Shown here piece by piece: positions 44,522 to 55,092 of a stretch of 64,000 bases of DNA (its first letter is position 1; every line of letters begins with the position of its first letter). The DNA comes from Bradyrhizobiaceae bacterium. Its GTDB lineage: Bacteria; Pseudomonadota; Alphaproteobacteria; Rhizobiales; Xanthobacteraceae. The stretch lies in NCBI GenBank assembly GCA_020853885.1, contig JADYXZ010000006.1, positions 1 through 64,000 of the forward strand, written 5' to 3'. The position numbers and the translations under genes were made by a program. The notes beneath the pieces are model-generated. The model searched no databases. It saw only the letters and a program-made list of their open reading frames with translations, and was not told the DNA's origin.

Positions 44522-45576
44522 ACGCGCTGCTCCGCAAGTGCGGCGTCCAATGCGCGTGCAAATTTCGCCGCGGTGTCGCGCCAGCGCGGCAATTGCTGTG
44601 CGTGCCGCCACGCCGCATCGGCGCAGCGCTGCAACTCGGAAGGATCGGAAAGCAACCGCCGCAGCGCCGCGGCCAGTGCATTCACGTCGCCCGGCGGGAC
44701 AAGCACGCCCGCGTCCGCGGGCACGGTGGAAGTGACAGCGCCGCCCGCGCAGCCAACAACGGGAAGCCCATGTGCGAGCGCTTCCGCGAATGCCATGCCG
44801 TAGCCCTCGAAATGCGACGGCAGCACGAACAGCCGCGCCCCGTCGTATTCCTCCGCAAGCACCTGTTCGTCGAGCGAGCCGAGCAGCGCGACGCGCTCCT
44901 GCAATCCATGCCGTGCGATCAGCGCCTGCACCGTCTTCACCGCTTCGGAATCGCGCTCGAGGCTGCCGACGATGCGGTTTTCCCACGCAAGATCGGCAAT
45001 TTGTACGAGCGCGCCGACAAGCGTGTCATAACCTTTGCGCACGGTCACCGAGCCGACGCTGAGGAGGCGGGGCGGGCCGTCGCCGCCGCGGGCGCGCGGC
45101 GCGGCTTCGGTGCCGGGCTCGGCCACGCTGATGCGTGCGCGCGGAACGCCGAAATCGCTCGCAAGGAGATCGGCCGTCGCCGGGCTCGTCACGATCACAT
45201 GCACCGTGCGCTCGAGCGCGGCGCTCTCGGTCCATGCCAGGTATTTCGTCCGCTCCTCGCTGATCCCCGTTTCCAAGGCGAGCGGATGATGCACGAGCCC
45301 GACGATGCGCCCGCCGATGCGGTCCACCACGTCCACTGGCATCGCGCCGAATGCGAGCCCGTCGATGACGACAAGCGTGCTCGCCGGCACCGGGCCGAGC
45401 AGCCGCGCCGTTTCTTCCAGACTTTCCTTGCTCGGAGCCGGATAGTCGCCCGGCAGCTCGACGTGCCGCACGCGCCAGCCGAACTCCGGCAGCAGCTCGA
45501 TCACGCGCCGGTCGTAGATATAGCCGCCGGTCGGCGTCTGGAGATCGCCGGGCACGGCGAAGACGACGTTAGGCAC
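44518..45576 (-). CDS. Glycosyltransferase family 4
   Basis: GT-B enzyme of 352 aa. The N-terminus reads FAVPGDLQTPTGGYIYDRRV, a glycine loop for the acceptor side. The nucleotide-sugar domain has LLSVGSVTVRKGYDTLVGAL and the EX7E motif in SHFEGYGMAFAEALAHGLPV. The start overlaps the PTPS-like gene by eight nucleotides and the end overlaps the methyltransferase. Acceptor and sugar donor cannot be read from the sequence. Confidence 0.87.
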   Translation of the reverse strand: MPNVVFAVPGDLQTPTGGYIYDRRVIELLPEFGWRVRHVELPGDYPAPSKESLEETARLLGPVPASTLVVIDGLAFGAMPVDVVDRIGGRIVGLVHHPLALETGISEERTKYLAWTESAALERTVHVIVTSPATADLLASDFGVPRARISVAEPGTEAAPRARGGDGPPRLLSVGSVTVRKGYDTLVGALVQIADLAWENRIVGSLERDSEAVKTVQALIARHGLQERVALLGSLDEQVLAEEYDGARLFVLPSHFEGYGMAFAEALAHGLPVVGCAGGAVTSTVPADAGVLVPPGDVNALAAALRRLLSDPSELQRCADAAWRHAQQLPRWRDTAAKFARALDAALAEQRV

Positions 45577-45973
45577 CGACGTTTCCTTCGAACCAGGCGC
45601 GCGCCACGTGCGACTCGTGCAGCGTCACGCGGATTTTCGTGACGCCCTTCGAATCCTCGCCCAGCTCGTTCTGCTTCAGCGCTTCTCCGAAGCGGTCGAA
45701 GATGTAGCGAGCGAGCGCTTCGGTGGTGGTGAGCTTGCCCTTGAACTGCGGCAGCGTGTCGAGATTCTTGTAGTTGATCGCGCCAAGTGTCGCCCTCAAG
45801 ACGCCGTGCGCGCGGCCGATATCGACCACGACCGCGTTCGGCCCCAGCGTCTCGCGGAAGAAGGCGACGTCGACCACGAAGGTCGCTCCGTGCAAACCCT
45901 GTGCCGGCCCGAAGAATTCTCCCGGCAGACTGTGGGCGATCATGATGTGGTCGCGGACTTCGACGGCGTACAT
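45569..45973 (-). CDS. Degenerate 6-pyruvoyl-tetrahydropterin synthase / QueD-like protein
   Basis: T-fold protein of 134 aa. It aligns with PTPS/QueD but differs at most catalytic positions. The usual C-x3-HGH reads A-x3-HGA, so the catalytic Cys is Ala24 and the third zinc His is Ala30. The LDH motif reads INY (Asn67, Tyr68). His14, His28 and Glu120 (TLHESH) remain. The rest (NLDTLPQF, TTEALARYIFDRF) is typical. It may bind a pterin or catalyse a changed reaction. It lies 14 nt after the dehydrogenase gene in the same operon. Confidence 0.85.
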   Translation of the reverse strand: MYAVEVRDHIMIAHSLPGEFFGPAQGLHGATFVVDVAFFRETLGPNAVVVDIGRAHGVLRATLGAINYKNLDTLPQFKGKLTTTEALARYIFDRFGEALKQNELGEDSKGVTKIRVTLHESHVARAWFEGNVGA

Positions 45974-45987
45974 GGTGTTCCTCTGGA

Positions 45988-46980
45988 TCAGTAACGGACA
46001 TAGGCGCCCACGCCCGGCGCGTCGGACGCGAGCAGGCGGGGGAGGTGTTTGGGCAGTTCGTCGAACGGAATCTCTTCGCCGAGCAGCGCGTCGAAGCGAT
46101 CGTCGGCAAGCAGCCGCATCGCTTCCTCCATGCGTTGCCGGTGCGTGTAACGCCCGCGGTGCGACGGCGCCACCGCGCCGACCTGGCTCGACACGATCCG
46201 CAGGCGGCGCGAGTGGAAGGCGCCGCCGAGCGGCACCTGCACGAGCCGGTCGCCATACCAGCTCGCTTCCACGATCGTCGCCTCGAAGGCGGCGATGTCG
46301 AGCGACAGCGCGAGCCCCGCGTCGGACGCGCTCGTATGGATGACAAGGTCGCTCTCGCGCGGCGCGTCTTCCGGGCGGCTAAAAGCCGCGCCCATCTTGG
46401 CCGCGAGCGCCGCCCGGGACGGCTCCCGGTCGATGACCGTCACCTGCACCCGCTCGATACCTGCGGCGAGCCCGGCGCAAAGCAGCCCAAGCAACCCCGC
46501 GCCCACGACCGCGATGCGCTGGCCGGGCGCCGCTTCCCCGTCCCAGAGAATATTGAGCGCCGTTTCTGCGTTGGCGGAAAGCACCGCCTGCCGGGGCGGC
46601 AAGCGGTCGGGCAAGGGCACGACGCCCGCCGCCGGCATCACGAACCGGCTCTGGTGCGGGTGCAGGGCAAAGACCGCCCGGCCCCGGAGTTCGTTCGGCC
46701 CGGCTTCCACCTCGCCCACGGCCGCATAGCCGTATTTGACCGGGAACGAGAACTCGCCCTCCTGCGTTGGCAGCCGCATGCGGGAGTATTCGCTGGCCGG
46801 CACCTTTCCCTCGAACACGAGCCGCTCCGTGCCCCGGCTCAGGCCGGAATAGAGCATGCGGACAAGCACTTCCCCCGGCCCAGGCGCGGGAAGCTGCGCC
46901 GCGCGCAGTTCCGCCTGGCCCGGCGCGACATACCAAAGCGCGCGGGCAGGGGCGTTCGATCGGGGGTCGGGGGCGTTCAC
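45988..46980 (-). CDS. MDR-family (zinc-less) dehydrogenase, first gene of pterin-like operon
   Basis: Medium-chain dehydrogenase of about 330 aa. GTG 46980 has ACAGGAC upstream; a longer GTG start at 47025 adds 15 unlikely residues. The nucleotide-binding site is IAVVGAGLLGLLCAGLAAG. The catalytic-zinc motif GHE is replaced by KYGYAAVGEVE, and FALHPHQSRFVMP resembles the BchC-like branch. It begins the operon and is divergent from opgH. Likely redox role on a small molecule that is then glycosylated and methylated (inference). Confidence 0.83.
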   Translation of the reverse strand: MNAPDPRSNAPARALWYVAPGQAELRAAQLPAPGPGEVLVRMLYSGLSRGTERLVFEGKVPASEYSRMRLPTQEGEFSFPVKYGYAAVGEVEAGPNELRGRAVFALHPHQSRFVMPAAGVVPLPDRLPPRQAVLSANAETALNILWDGEAAPGQRIAVVGAGLLGLLCAGLAAGIERVQVTVIDREPSRAALAAKMGAAFSRPEDAPRESDLVIHTSASDAGLALSLDIAAFEATIVEASWYGDRLVQVPLGGAFHSRRLRIVSSQVGAVAPSHRGRYTHRQRMEEAMRLLADDRFDALLGEEIPFDELPKHLPRLLASDAPGVGAYVRY

Positions 46981-47093
46981 CGCAGTCCTGTCGGGGATGG
47001 TGCTAAAACAATGCGCCGGGCACACAATTCCGCCACGGGGTTGTAGCGTTTTCGGGGCGGAAGGCGAGAGCGCCTTCGGGGCGAACAGTTAAG

Positions 47094-48893
47094 ATGTCCG
47101 CAGATCCTTCATCCGTCGAGCTGACCGGCGCTGCCGCGTCGATCGCCAAGAACCGCACGCCGACCGGCACGCAGTCGAAGGCGACGCTGGCCGTCCGCCG
47201 TTTCGTCGTCGGCCTCCTGAACATCGCGACCATTGCCACCTTCGCTTGGTGGCTCGTGTCGATCCTTTCGCGCGACGGCTTCGGCGCGGTCGACTTCCTG
47301 CTCGTCGCAATGTTTCTCATTCATGCGCCCTGGGTGGTGATCGGCTTCTGGAATTCGGTCATCGGCCTTGCCGTTTTGCATCTTGCGCGCGAGCCGCTGC
47401 ATCACCTGATCCCGCTCGTCGAGCGCGCGCGGACCGACGATCCGATCTTCGTCGGCGTCGCCGTCATCATGACCGTCCGTAACGAAGATTCGGCCCGCGC
47501 GTTCCTTCGCCTGCGCACCGTGAAGGCGAGCCTCGACGCCACCGGTTACGGCGACAAGTTCGATTACTTCATTCTCAGCGACTCCACGCAGAAGGATGTG
47601 ATCGCCGCCGAGGAGACCGAGTATCGCCGCTGGCGCAAGGAGGTCCCCGAGGAAGGCCGCATCGTCTATCGCCGCCGCGACAGGAACACCGGCTTCAAGG
47701 CCGGCAACGTGCGCGACTTTCTCGAGCACTGGGGCGCGCACTACGATCTCATGGTGCCGCTCGACGCGGACAGCCTGATGACCGGCAAGTCGATCGCGCG
47801 CCTCGTGCGCATCATGCAGGCGAATCCGCGCCTCGGCATCCTGCAGAGCCTCGTCGTCGGCATGCCGAGCCAGAGCTTCTTCGCCCGCGTGTTCCAGTTC
47901 GGCATGCGACACGGCATGCGCTCGTTCACGGCGGGCACCGCGTGGTGGCACGCCGACTGCGGCCCCTTCTGGGGCCACAACGCGGTGGTGCGCGTGGCGC
48001 CGTTCAAGGAGCATTGCCGCCTGCCGGACCTGCCGGGCAAGCCGCCCTTCGGCGGGCACATCCTCTCGCACGACGCGATCGAGGCGATCCTCATGCGCAA
48101 CGCCGGCTTCGAGGTGCGCGTGTTTCCGGAAGAAGAGGATAGCTGGGAGGAGATGCCGCCGGCCATGCCCGACTTCGCCGTGCGCGACCTGCGCTGGTGC
48201 CAGGGCAATCTTCAGTATCTGAAACTCATCGGCCTGCCGCACAAAGCCATGAGCAGGTTCAATATCTTCTTCGCGTTGCAGATGTTCATCGGCGTCGCGG
48301 CGCTCATTCTGTTCGTGATGCTCGCGGCTGTCGCCGCGGCGCTGTGGCCAGCGACTGTCGCGTTTCCCGCGGGCTCCGCGCTCGCCTTTTATCTGCTCTG
48401 GATATTCATGTTCCTCACGCCGAAATTTGCAGGCATCGCCGACGCAATGCTGCGTTCCGCCGATACCTATGGCGGCAAGGCGCGGCTGCTTTCGAGCGCC
48501 GCGTTCGAGGCCGTCTTCTCGCTGTTGCTGACTTCGATCTCTTGGCTCGGGCAGGCGATCTTCATGACCGCCCTCCTGTTCGGCCGTGCCATCACCTGGG
48601 ACGCGCAGCGTCGCGACCGCTATCGCCTGGCATGGAACGAAGCCGCGCGGGTGTTCTGGCCGCACACGCTGTTCGCGTTCGTGCTGCTCGTGTTCCTCGC
48701 GCTCGCGGCGCCCGGCGCCATCGTCTGGTTCCTGCCGTTCCTCCTCGGGCCCTTGCTCTCGATTCCGTTCGCGGTGGTGACGTCCTCGCCCGAGCTTGGT
48801 GCGCTCGCGGTGAAGCTCCGCTTCTGCGCGATCCCCGAGGAATTCGCGACACCGCCCGACCTCGCCAAAATACTTCCGCGTTCCGGCTCCTGA
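47094..48893 (+). CDS. opgH: Glucans biosynthesis glucosyltransferase OpgH/MdoH
   Basis: Membrane glucosyltransferase of 599 aa, shorter than the E. coli protein. It makes the beta-glucan backbone of osmoregulated periplasmic glucans. A GT2 domain (about 120-400) has the acidic motif VPLDADSLMTG and the acceptor-site RDLRWCQGNLQYLKL. Hydrophobic helices lie before (about 35-105) and after it (about 405-575). No opgG partner is adjacent. The FkbM methyltransferase follows 8 nt after its stop. Confidence 0.93.
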   Translation: MSADPSSVELTGAAASIAKNRTPTGTQSKATLAVRRFVVGLLNIATIATFAWWLVSILSRDGFGAVDFLLVAMFLIHAPWVVIGFWNSVIGLAVLHLAREPLHHLIPLVERARTDDPIFVGVAVIMTVRNEDSARAFLRLRTVKASLDATGYGDKFDYFILSDSTQKDVIAAEETEYRRWRKEVPEEGRIVYRRRDRNTGFKAGNVRDFLEHWGAHYDLMVPLDADSLMTGKSIARLVRIMQANPRLGILQSLVVGMPSQSFFARVFQFGMRHGMRSFTAGTAWWHADCGPFWGHNAVVRVAPFKEHCRLPDLPGKPPFGGHILSHDAIEAILMRNAGFEVRVFPEEEDSWEEMPPAMPDFAVRDLRWCQGNLQYLKLIGLPHKAMSRFNIFFALQMFIGVAALILFVMLAAVAAALWPATVAFPAGSALAFYLLWIFMFLTPKFAGIADAMLRSADTYGGKARLLSSAAFEAVFSLLLTSISWLGQAIFMTALLFGRAITWDAQRRDRYRLAWNEAARVFWPHTLFAFVLLVFLALAAPGAIVWFLPFLLGPLLSIPFAVVTSSPELGALAVKLRFCAIPEEFATPPDLAKILPRSGS

Positions 48894-48901
48894 GTTCACC
48901 T

Positions 48902-49669
48902 TTGCTCGACAGCTTTCTCACTCTCCGCGGCGTCGTTCGCTCGCTCCGCATCTATTATGGCGACCACAGCCGCCGCGAGCGCATGGATGCCCTGCACGCG
49001 CGCTTCCTGCGCAGGGGCGATCTTGCCTTCGACATCGGCGCCCATGTCGGCGACCGGGTGGCCTCGTTCCGCCGGCTCGGCGCGCGCGCGACCGCCGTCG
49101 AGCCGCAGCCCGCGCTCGCCCGCACCCTGCGGCTCCTGTTCGTGCTCGATCGCGGCGTGACCGTCGAGCAGGTCGCGGTCGGCCGGGCGGAAGGGGAAAT
49201 TGAGCTGAAGCTCAATCTGCCCAACCCCACCGTCGCCACCGCCTCCGACGACTTCATCCACGCCGCCGAGGGCGCGCCCGGCTGGGAGGAGCAGCGCTGG
49301 ACCCGTTCGATCCGTGTACCGCTGACCACGCTCGACGCCCTGATCGCCCGCCACGGCGAGCCGCGCTTCGTGAAGATCGACGTCGAGGGCTTCGAGGATG
49401 AGGTGCTCGCCGGGCTCACGCGCCCGCTCGCATCGCTGTCCCTGGAATTCACCACCATTCACCGGAAAGTGGCCATCGCCGCCATCCGCCGCCTCGAAGG
49501 GCTCGGCGCCTACCGCTTCAATGCGGCGCTCGGCGAGAGCCAGAAGCTCGAGCACAAGGAGCCCCTCGATGCTGCAGCCATGATCCGCTGGATCGAAAGT
49601 CTGCCCATCGAGGCGAATTCCGGCGATGTCTATGCGAGCCTCGATCCGCAATTGCTTCGGCCGCGCTAG
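48902..49669 (+). CDS. FkbM-family methyltransferase
   Basis: SAM-dependent methyltransferase of 255 aa. SAM-binding motif LAFDIGAHVGDRVASF, acidic AVEPQPALARTL and the FkbM motif RFVKIDVEGFEDEVLAGL are clear. I chose TTG 48902, 8 nt after opgH, because the sequence before the first ATG (48983) is conserved in type (RSLRIYYGDHSRRERM). The ATG start would give 228 aa. Coupling with opgH suggests that it could modify a glucan, which is unproven. Confidence 0.85.
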   Translation: MLDSFLTLRGVVRSLRIYYGDHSRRERMDALHARFLRRGDLAFDIGAHVGDRVASFRRLGARATAVEPQPALARTLRLLFVLDRGVTVEQVAVGRAEGEIELKLNLPNPTVATASDDFIHAAEGAPGWEEQRWTRSIRVPLTTLDALIARHGEPRFVKIDVEGFEDEVLAGLTRPLASLSLEFTTIHRKVAIAAIRRLEGLGAYRFNAALGESQKLEHKEPLDAAAMIRWIESLPIEANSGDVYASLDPQLLRPR

Positions 49670-49690
49670 TTATGTCATTCCGGTGTGCCG

Positions 49691-49753
49691 CTAGGGTGCG
49701 ATCGCTTCAGATGGAATCGCTTTGCGATTCCATCTGGATCGATCCGACCCTAG
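49691..49753. repeat. 63-nt nested palindrome
   Basis: A near-perfect palindrome. The core CAGATGGAATCG (49708-49719) and its complement (49725-49736) enclose a 5-nt loop. Outside, GATCG with CGATC and CTAGGGT with ACCCTAG extend the symmetry to 63 nt with small mismatches. It lies 21 nt after the FkbM stop. It could be a terminator or a mobile palindromic element; no T-tract follows. Confidence 0.65.
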
Positions 49754-49792
49754 GCGGTGACGGAACGAACGAATAACGAAGGAGCGAATCCC

Positions 49793-50671
49793 GTGGCAAT
49801 GAGCGCCGGCTATATTCCCTTCCACCCCAATCCATCGAAGCCGCGCTACCAGCCGCCGCCGGGCGCGGTGGACGCCCACTGCCACGTGTTCGGCCCCGAG
49901 GATCGCTTTCCCTACGCGCCGGAGCGGAAGTACACGCCCTGCGACGCGCCCAAGGAAAAGCTCTTCGCGCTGCGCGATTTCCTCGGCTTCGACAGGAATG
50001 TGATCGTGCAGGCGACCGCCCACGGCAAGGACAACGCCGCGCTCGTCGATGCGATGCTCAATTCCAACGGCCGCGCCCGCGGCGTCGCAACCGTGGGTGA
50101 GGAGATAACCAAAGACGAATTGAAGCGCCTGCACGCCGCTGGCGTGCGCGGCGTCCGCTTCAATTTCGTGCGTCGCCTCGTCGACTTCACCCCGCGCGAC
50201 GTGCTGGAGCGGATCGCGAAGCGCGTGGCGCCGCTCGGCTGGCACATCGTCATTTATTTCGAGATGGCGGACCTCGCAGACCTCGAATCCTTCTTCACCT
50301 CGCTGCCGACCGAGGTCGTCGTTGATCACATGGGCCGCCCCGAGGTGCAGAAGGGGCTCGACCACCCGGACTTTCTCCGCTACCTGCGCCTGCTCGACCA
50401 GCACAGGAACTTCTGGAGCAAGGTGAGCTGCCCCGAGCGGCTCACGGTTGCCGGCGCGCCCTATGACGACGTGGTGCCGTTCGCGAAGAAGATCGTGGAA
50501 AGCTTCCCCGACCGCGTGCTGTGGGGCACCGATTGGCCGCATCCCAACATGCCCAAGGAAGCGCCCGACGATGGCGTGCTCGTCGACGTGATCCCGAAGA
50601 TCGCCGTCACCCCCGCGCTGCAGCAAAAGTTGCTGGTCGACAATCCGATGCCGCTCTACTGGTCCGATTAG
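49793..50671 (+). CDS. Amidohydrolase, 2-pyrone-4,6-dicarboxylate hydrolase (LigI)-like
   Basis: TIM-barrel hydrolase of about 292 aa. GTG 49793 lies at good distance from AAGGAG; ATG 49799 is also possible. Motifs: PGAVDAHCHVFGPEDRFPY near the start, VIVQATAHGKDNAALVDAML, VVDHMGRPEV and the late VLWGTDWPHPN. LigI opens 2-pyrone-4,6-dicarboxylate in protocatechuate 4,5-cleavage. The ligA, ligB and ligC homologues downstream support this role, although other amidohydrolases share the motifs. Confidence 0.85.
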   Translation: MAMSAGYIPFHPNPSKPRYQPPPGAVDAHCHVFGPEDRFPYAPERKYTPCDAPKEKLFALRDFLGFDRNVIVQATAHGKDNAALVDAMLNSNGRARGVATVGEEITKDELKRLHAAGVRGVRFNFVRRLVDFTPRDVLERIAKRVAPLGWHIVIYFEMADLADLESFFTSLPTEVVVDHMGRPEVQKGLDHPDFLRYLRLLDQHRNFWSKVSCPERLTVAGAPYDDVVPFAKKIVESFPDRVLWGTDWPHPNMPKEAPDDGVLVDVIPKIAVTPALQQKLLVDNPMPLYWSD

Positions 50672-50672
50672 G

Positions 50673-50755
50673 CGTCATCGCGAGGAGCGCAGCGACGAAG
50701 CGATCCAGAACATGCGTGTCGGCTCTGGATTGCTTCGCTTCGCTCGCAATGACGT
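50673..50755. repeat. REP-like palindromic repeat
   Basis: The left arm CGTCATCGCGAGGAGCGCAG onward pairs imperfectly with the right arm, which ends GCTTCGCTCGCAATGACG, and ATCCAGA/TCTGGAT lies near the centre. This is the common GTCATTGCGAG-type repeat scattered between genes in Bradyrhizobium-like genomes. It lies in the gap between the LigI-like gene and the TrmO-like gene. Confidence 0.75.
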
Positions 50756-50822
50756 AGCGCCAAGGCTTACACGCCTTTCGATAGCCGGCCCAGGCGGGCG
50801 GCCATGCTTCAGGGAGATGCAG

Positions 50823-51284
50823 ATGCCGATAATCATGACCCCGATCGGCTACGTCCGCGGCGGACGTAAGGAGGCGACCAAGGACCACTGGGGGAACAAC
50901 CGCTCGCGCATCGAACTGGACGCAGGTCAGTTCGGCCCCGACGCGGTCGCCGGCCTCGATGCGCTCTCGCACATTGAGGTGATCTTCTACTTCCACCTCC
51001 ACGCCGACGAGCCGGTCGAGCGGGGCGCGCGGCACCCGCGCGATCGCGCCGACTGGCCGGCGGTGGGAATCTTCGCCCAGCGCGGCCGCATGCGGCCGAA
51101 CCGCATCGGCCTCAGCGTCTGCCGCATCGTTGCTATGCATGGAACGGGCATCGAGGTCGAAGGATTGGATGCCGTCGACGGCACACCGGTTCTCGACATC
51201 AAACCCTACTGGTCGGCCAATGCGCCGCGCGGACCCGTCCGCGAGCCGCAGTGGGCCAGGGAGTTGATGTCCAACTATTGGTAG
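50823..51284 (+). CDS. TrmO/TsaA-domain protein within the lig cluster
   Basis: Protein of 153 aa with the TsaA beta-barrel pattern: MTPIGYVRGG at the start, LSHIEVIFYFH, and GRMRPNRIGLSVCRIVAMHG with EVEGLDAVDGTPVLDIKPY. TrmO uses SAM to methylate tRNA t6A37. This copy has no extra C-terminal domain. ATG 50823 follows AGGGAGATGCAG. Its place among aromatic-degradation genes is odd and may mean a different substrate. Confidence 0.82.
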   Translation: MPIIMTPIGYVRGGRKEATKDHWGNNRSRIELDAGQFGPDAVAGLDALSHIEVIFYFHLHADEPVERGARHPRDRADWPAVGIFAQRGRMRPNRIGLSVCRIVAMHGTGIEVEGLDAVDGTPVLDIKPYWSANAPRGPVREPQWARELMSNYW

Positions 51285-51440
51285 GATGGAAACGTTCCGA
51301 ACAATGCCGGCCGCGTCCGATTGCGTTGCAATGCGCGTCCGTGCTGGATATATCGAAGCCGGAAAAAGTCTAAATCCATCGTCGCATGGGCGCCCGCCGC
51401 CCACGATGGCTGGCAGCCCAGGGGAAACGGAGCCACGCCG

Positions 51441-53744
<2,304 letters not shown>

Positions 53745-53757
53745 CGGCATTCCCGGG

Positions 53758-54936
53758 ATGACCACAACGAGCGCGCAGATTCCCGTCCGCGCGCTCGCGT
53801 TTCTCGCAGCCGCAAGCTTCGCCAGCGCCGCCTCGTTGCGCGCCTGCGATCCGATCCTGCCGGAAATCGCTTCCGCCTTTTCCACCACCCCGGGCGATGC
53901 CGCGCGCGTTATTACCTATTTCGGCGCGGCCTACGCGCTCGCGCAATTCGCCCACGGCTTCATTGGCGATCGTTTCGGGCACTTGCGCACGGTCGCGTTC
54001 GCAACGGCGTTCTCCGCGGTCACCTCGCTCGTCTGCGCCGCCTCCACGTCACTCGACATGCTCGCCGCCGCGCGTATCGGCGTGGGGTTGACCGCCGCCG
54101 CGATCATCCCGCTGTCGATGGCCTGGCTCGGCGAGGTCGTTCCTTATGAGAAGCGGCAGACCGTACTCGCCCGCTACCTCAGCGGACAGATTTCAGGTCT
54201 CGTGCTCGGCCAGGTGTTCGCCGGCGTGATCGCCGAGCATTTCGGTTGGCGTTTCGTGTTCGTCGTGCTTGCCGCCCTGTTCCTCGCGGCGGGTGTGGCG
54301 CTGATGATCGAAGTCCGCCGCAATCCCGATCCTGTGAAAAGGGCGGAAGGTTCCGCGTCCGCGATGGCGCGTTTGCTGGCGATGCTGCACCGGCCGCGGG
54401 TCGCGATCATTCTCGCCGCCGCATTTCTCGAAGGGGTGTTTTTCTTCGGCGCCTATACCTTCGTCGGCTCCTTTCTCTGGGCGCGCTTCGGGCTCGGCTT
54501 CGATCTCGTCGGGCTCATTGTTGCGGGCTTTGGCGTCGGCGGTCTGATCTATTCCGCTTCCGCCGCGCGATTGCTTCGGCATCTCGGCCAGTCCGGGCTC
54601 GTCGCCTGGGGCGGATTGCTCATGGCGGTATCGTTTGTCATCATAACAATCTCGGTCGCGCCCCTGATGGCTGTGCCGGCGACGATCCTCGCCGGTTTCA
54701 GCTACTACATGCTGCACAACACACTGCAGACGGCGGCGACGCAGATGGCGCCGGAAGCGCGGGGCCTTGCGGTCGCGACATTCGCAAGTTGCCTCTTTCT
54801 GGGGCAGGCGGCCGGCGTGGCCGTTGCAGCGCCGATTTTCGACAACACCGGCGGCGCACCCTTATTCCTTTCGGCCGGCGTGCTGCTGTTTGTGCTTGGT
54901 CTTGTATTGCGAACGCTGATTACACGGCGTTCCTAA
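53758..54936 (+). CDS. MFS transporter next to lig genes
   Basis: Major facilitator protein of 392 aa with about twelve membrane segments. The helix 2-3 loop reads IGDRFGHLRTVAFATAF. ATG 53758 is 13 nt after ligC and may belong to the same operon. It could carry an aromatic acid or export intermediates; the sequence does not decide. It starts with DPILPEIASAF, typical of DHA1-like carriers. Confidence 0.87.
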   Translation: MTTTSAQIPVRALAFLAAASFASAASLRACDPILPEIASAFSTTPGDAARVITYFGAAYALAQFAHGFIGDRFGHLRTVAFATAFSAVTSLVCAASTSLDMLAAARIGVGLTAAAIIPLSMAWLGEVVPYEKRQTVLARYLSGQISGLVLGQVFAGVIAEHFGWRFVFVVLAALFLAAGVALMIEVRRNPDPVKRAEGSASAMARLLAMLHRPRVAIILAAAFLEGVFFFGAYTFVGSFLWARFGLGFDLVGLIVAGFGVGGLIYSASAARLLRHLGQSGLVAWGGLLMAVSFVIITISVAPLMAVPATILAGFSYYMLHNTLQTAATQMAPEARGLAVATFASCLFLGQAAGVAVAAPIFDNTGGAPLFLSAGVLLFVLGLVLRTLITRRS

Positions 54937-55054
54937 TCACATTGTTGCAACGCCAAAGAATTCGGGGCTTGCACTCAGGTATTATGTATTTAAGAGTGAT
55001 GGCGAGTGCGCGGTGAACGTGCACCGTGAATGCGCGGCGCTCAGATCGCGTTCT

Positions 55055-55070
55055 CCATCGTCGACGATGG
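55055..55070. promoter_or_regulatory. Perfect 16-nt palindrome before TRAP operon
   Basis: CCATCGTCGACGATGG is a perfect palindrome, 22 nt before the TRAP binding-protein gene, followed by TTTT. It may be an operator over the promoter/leader of the TRAP operon, or a terminator stem for the upstream MFS gene. The 156-nt gap shows no gene. Confidence 0.4.
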
Positions 55071-55092
55071 TTTTGGCTAGGGAGGATACTAG

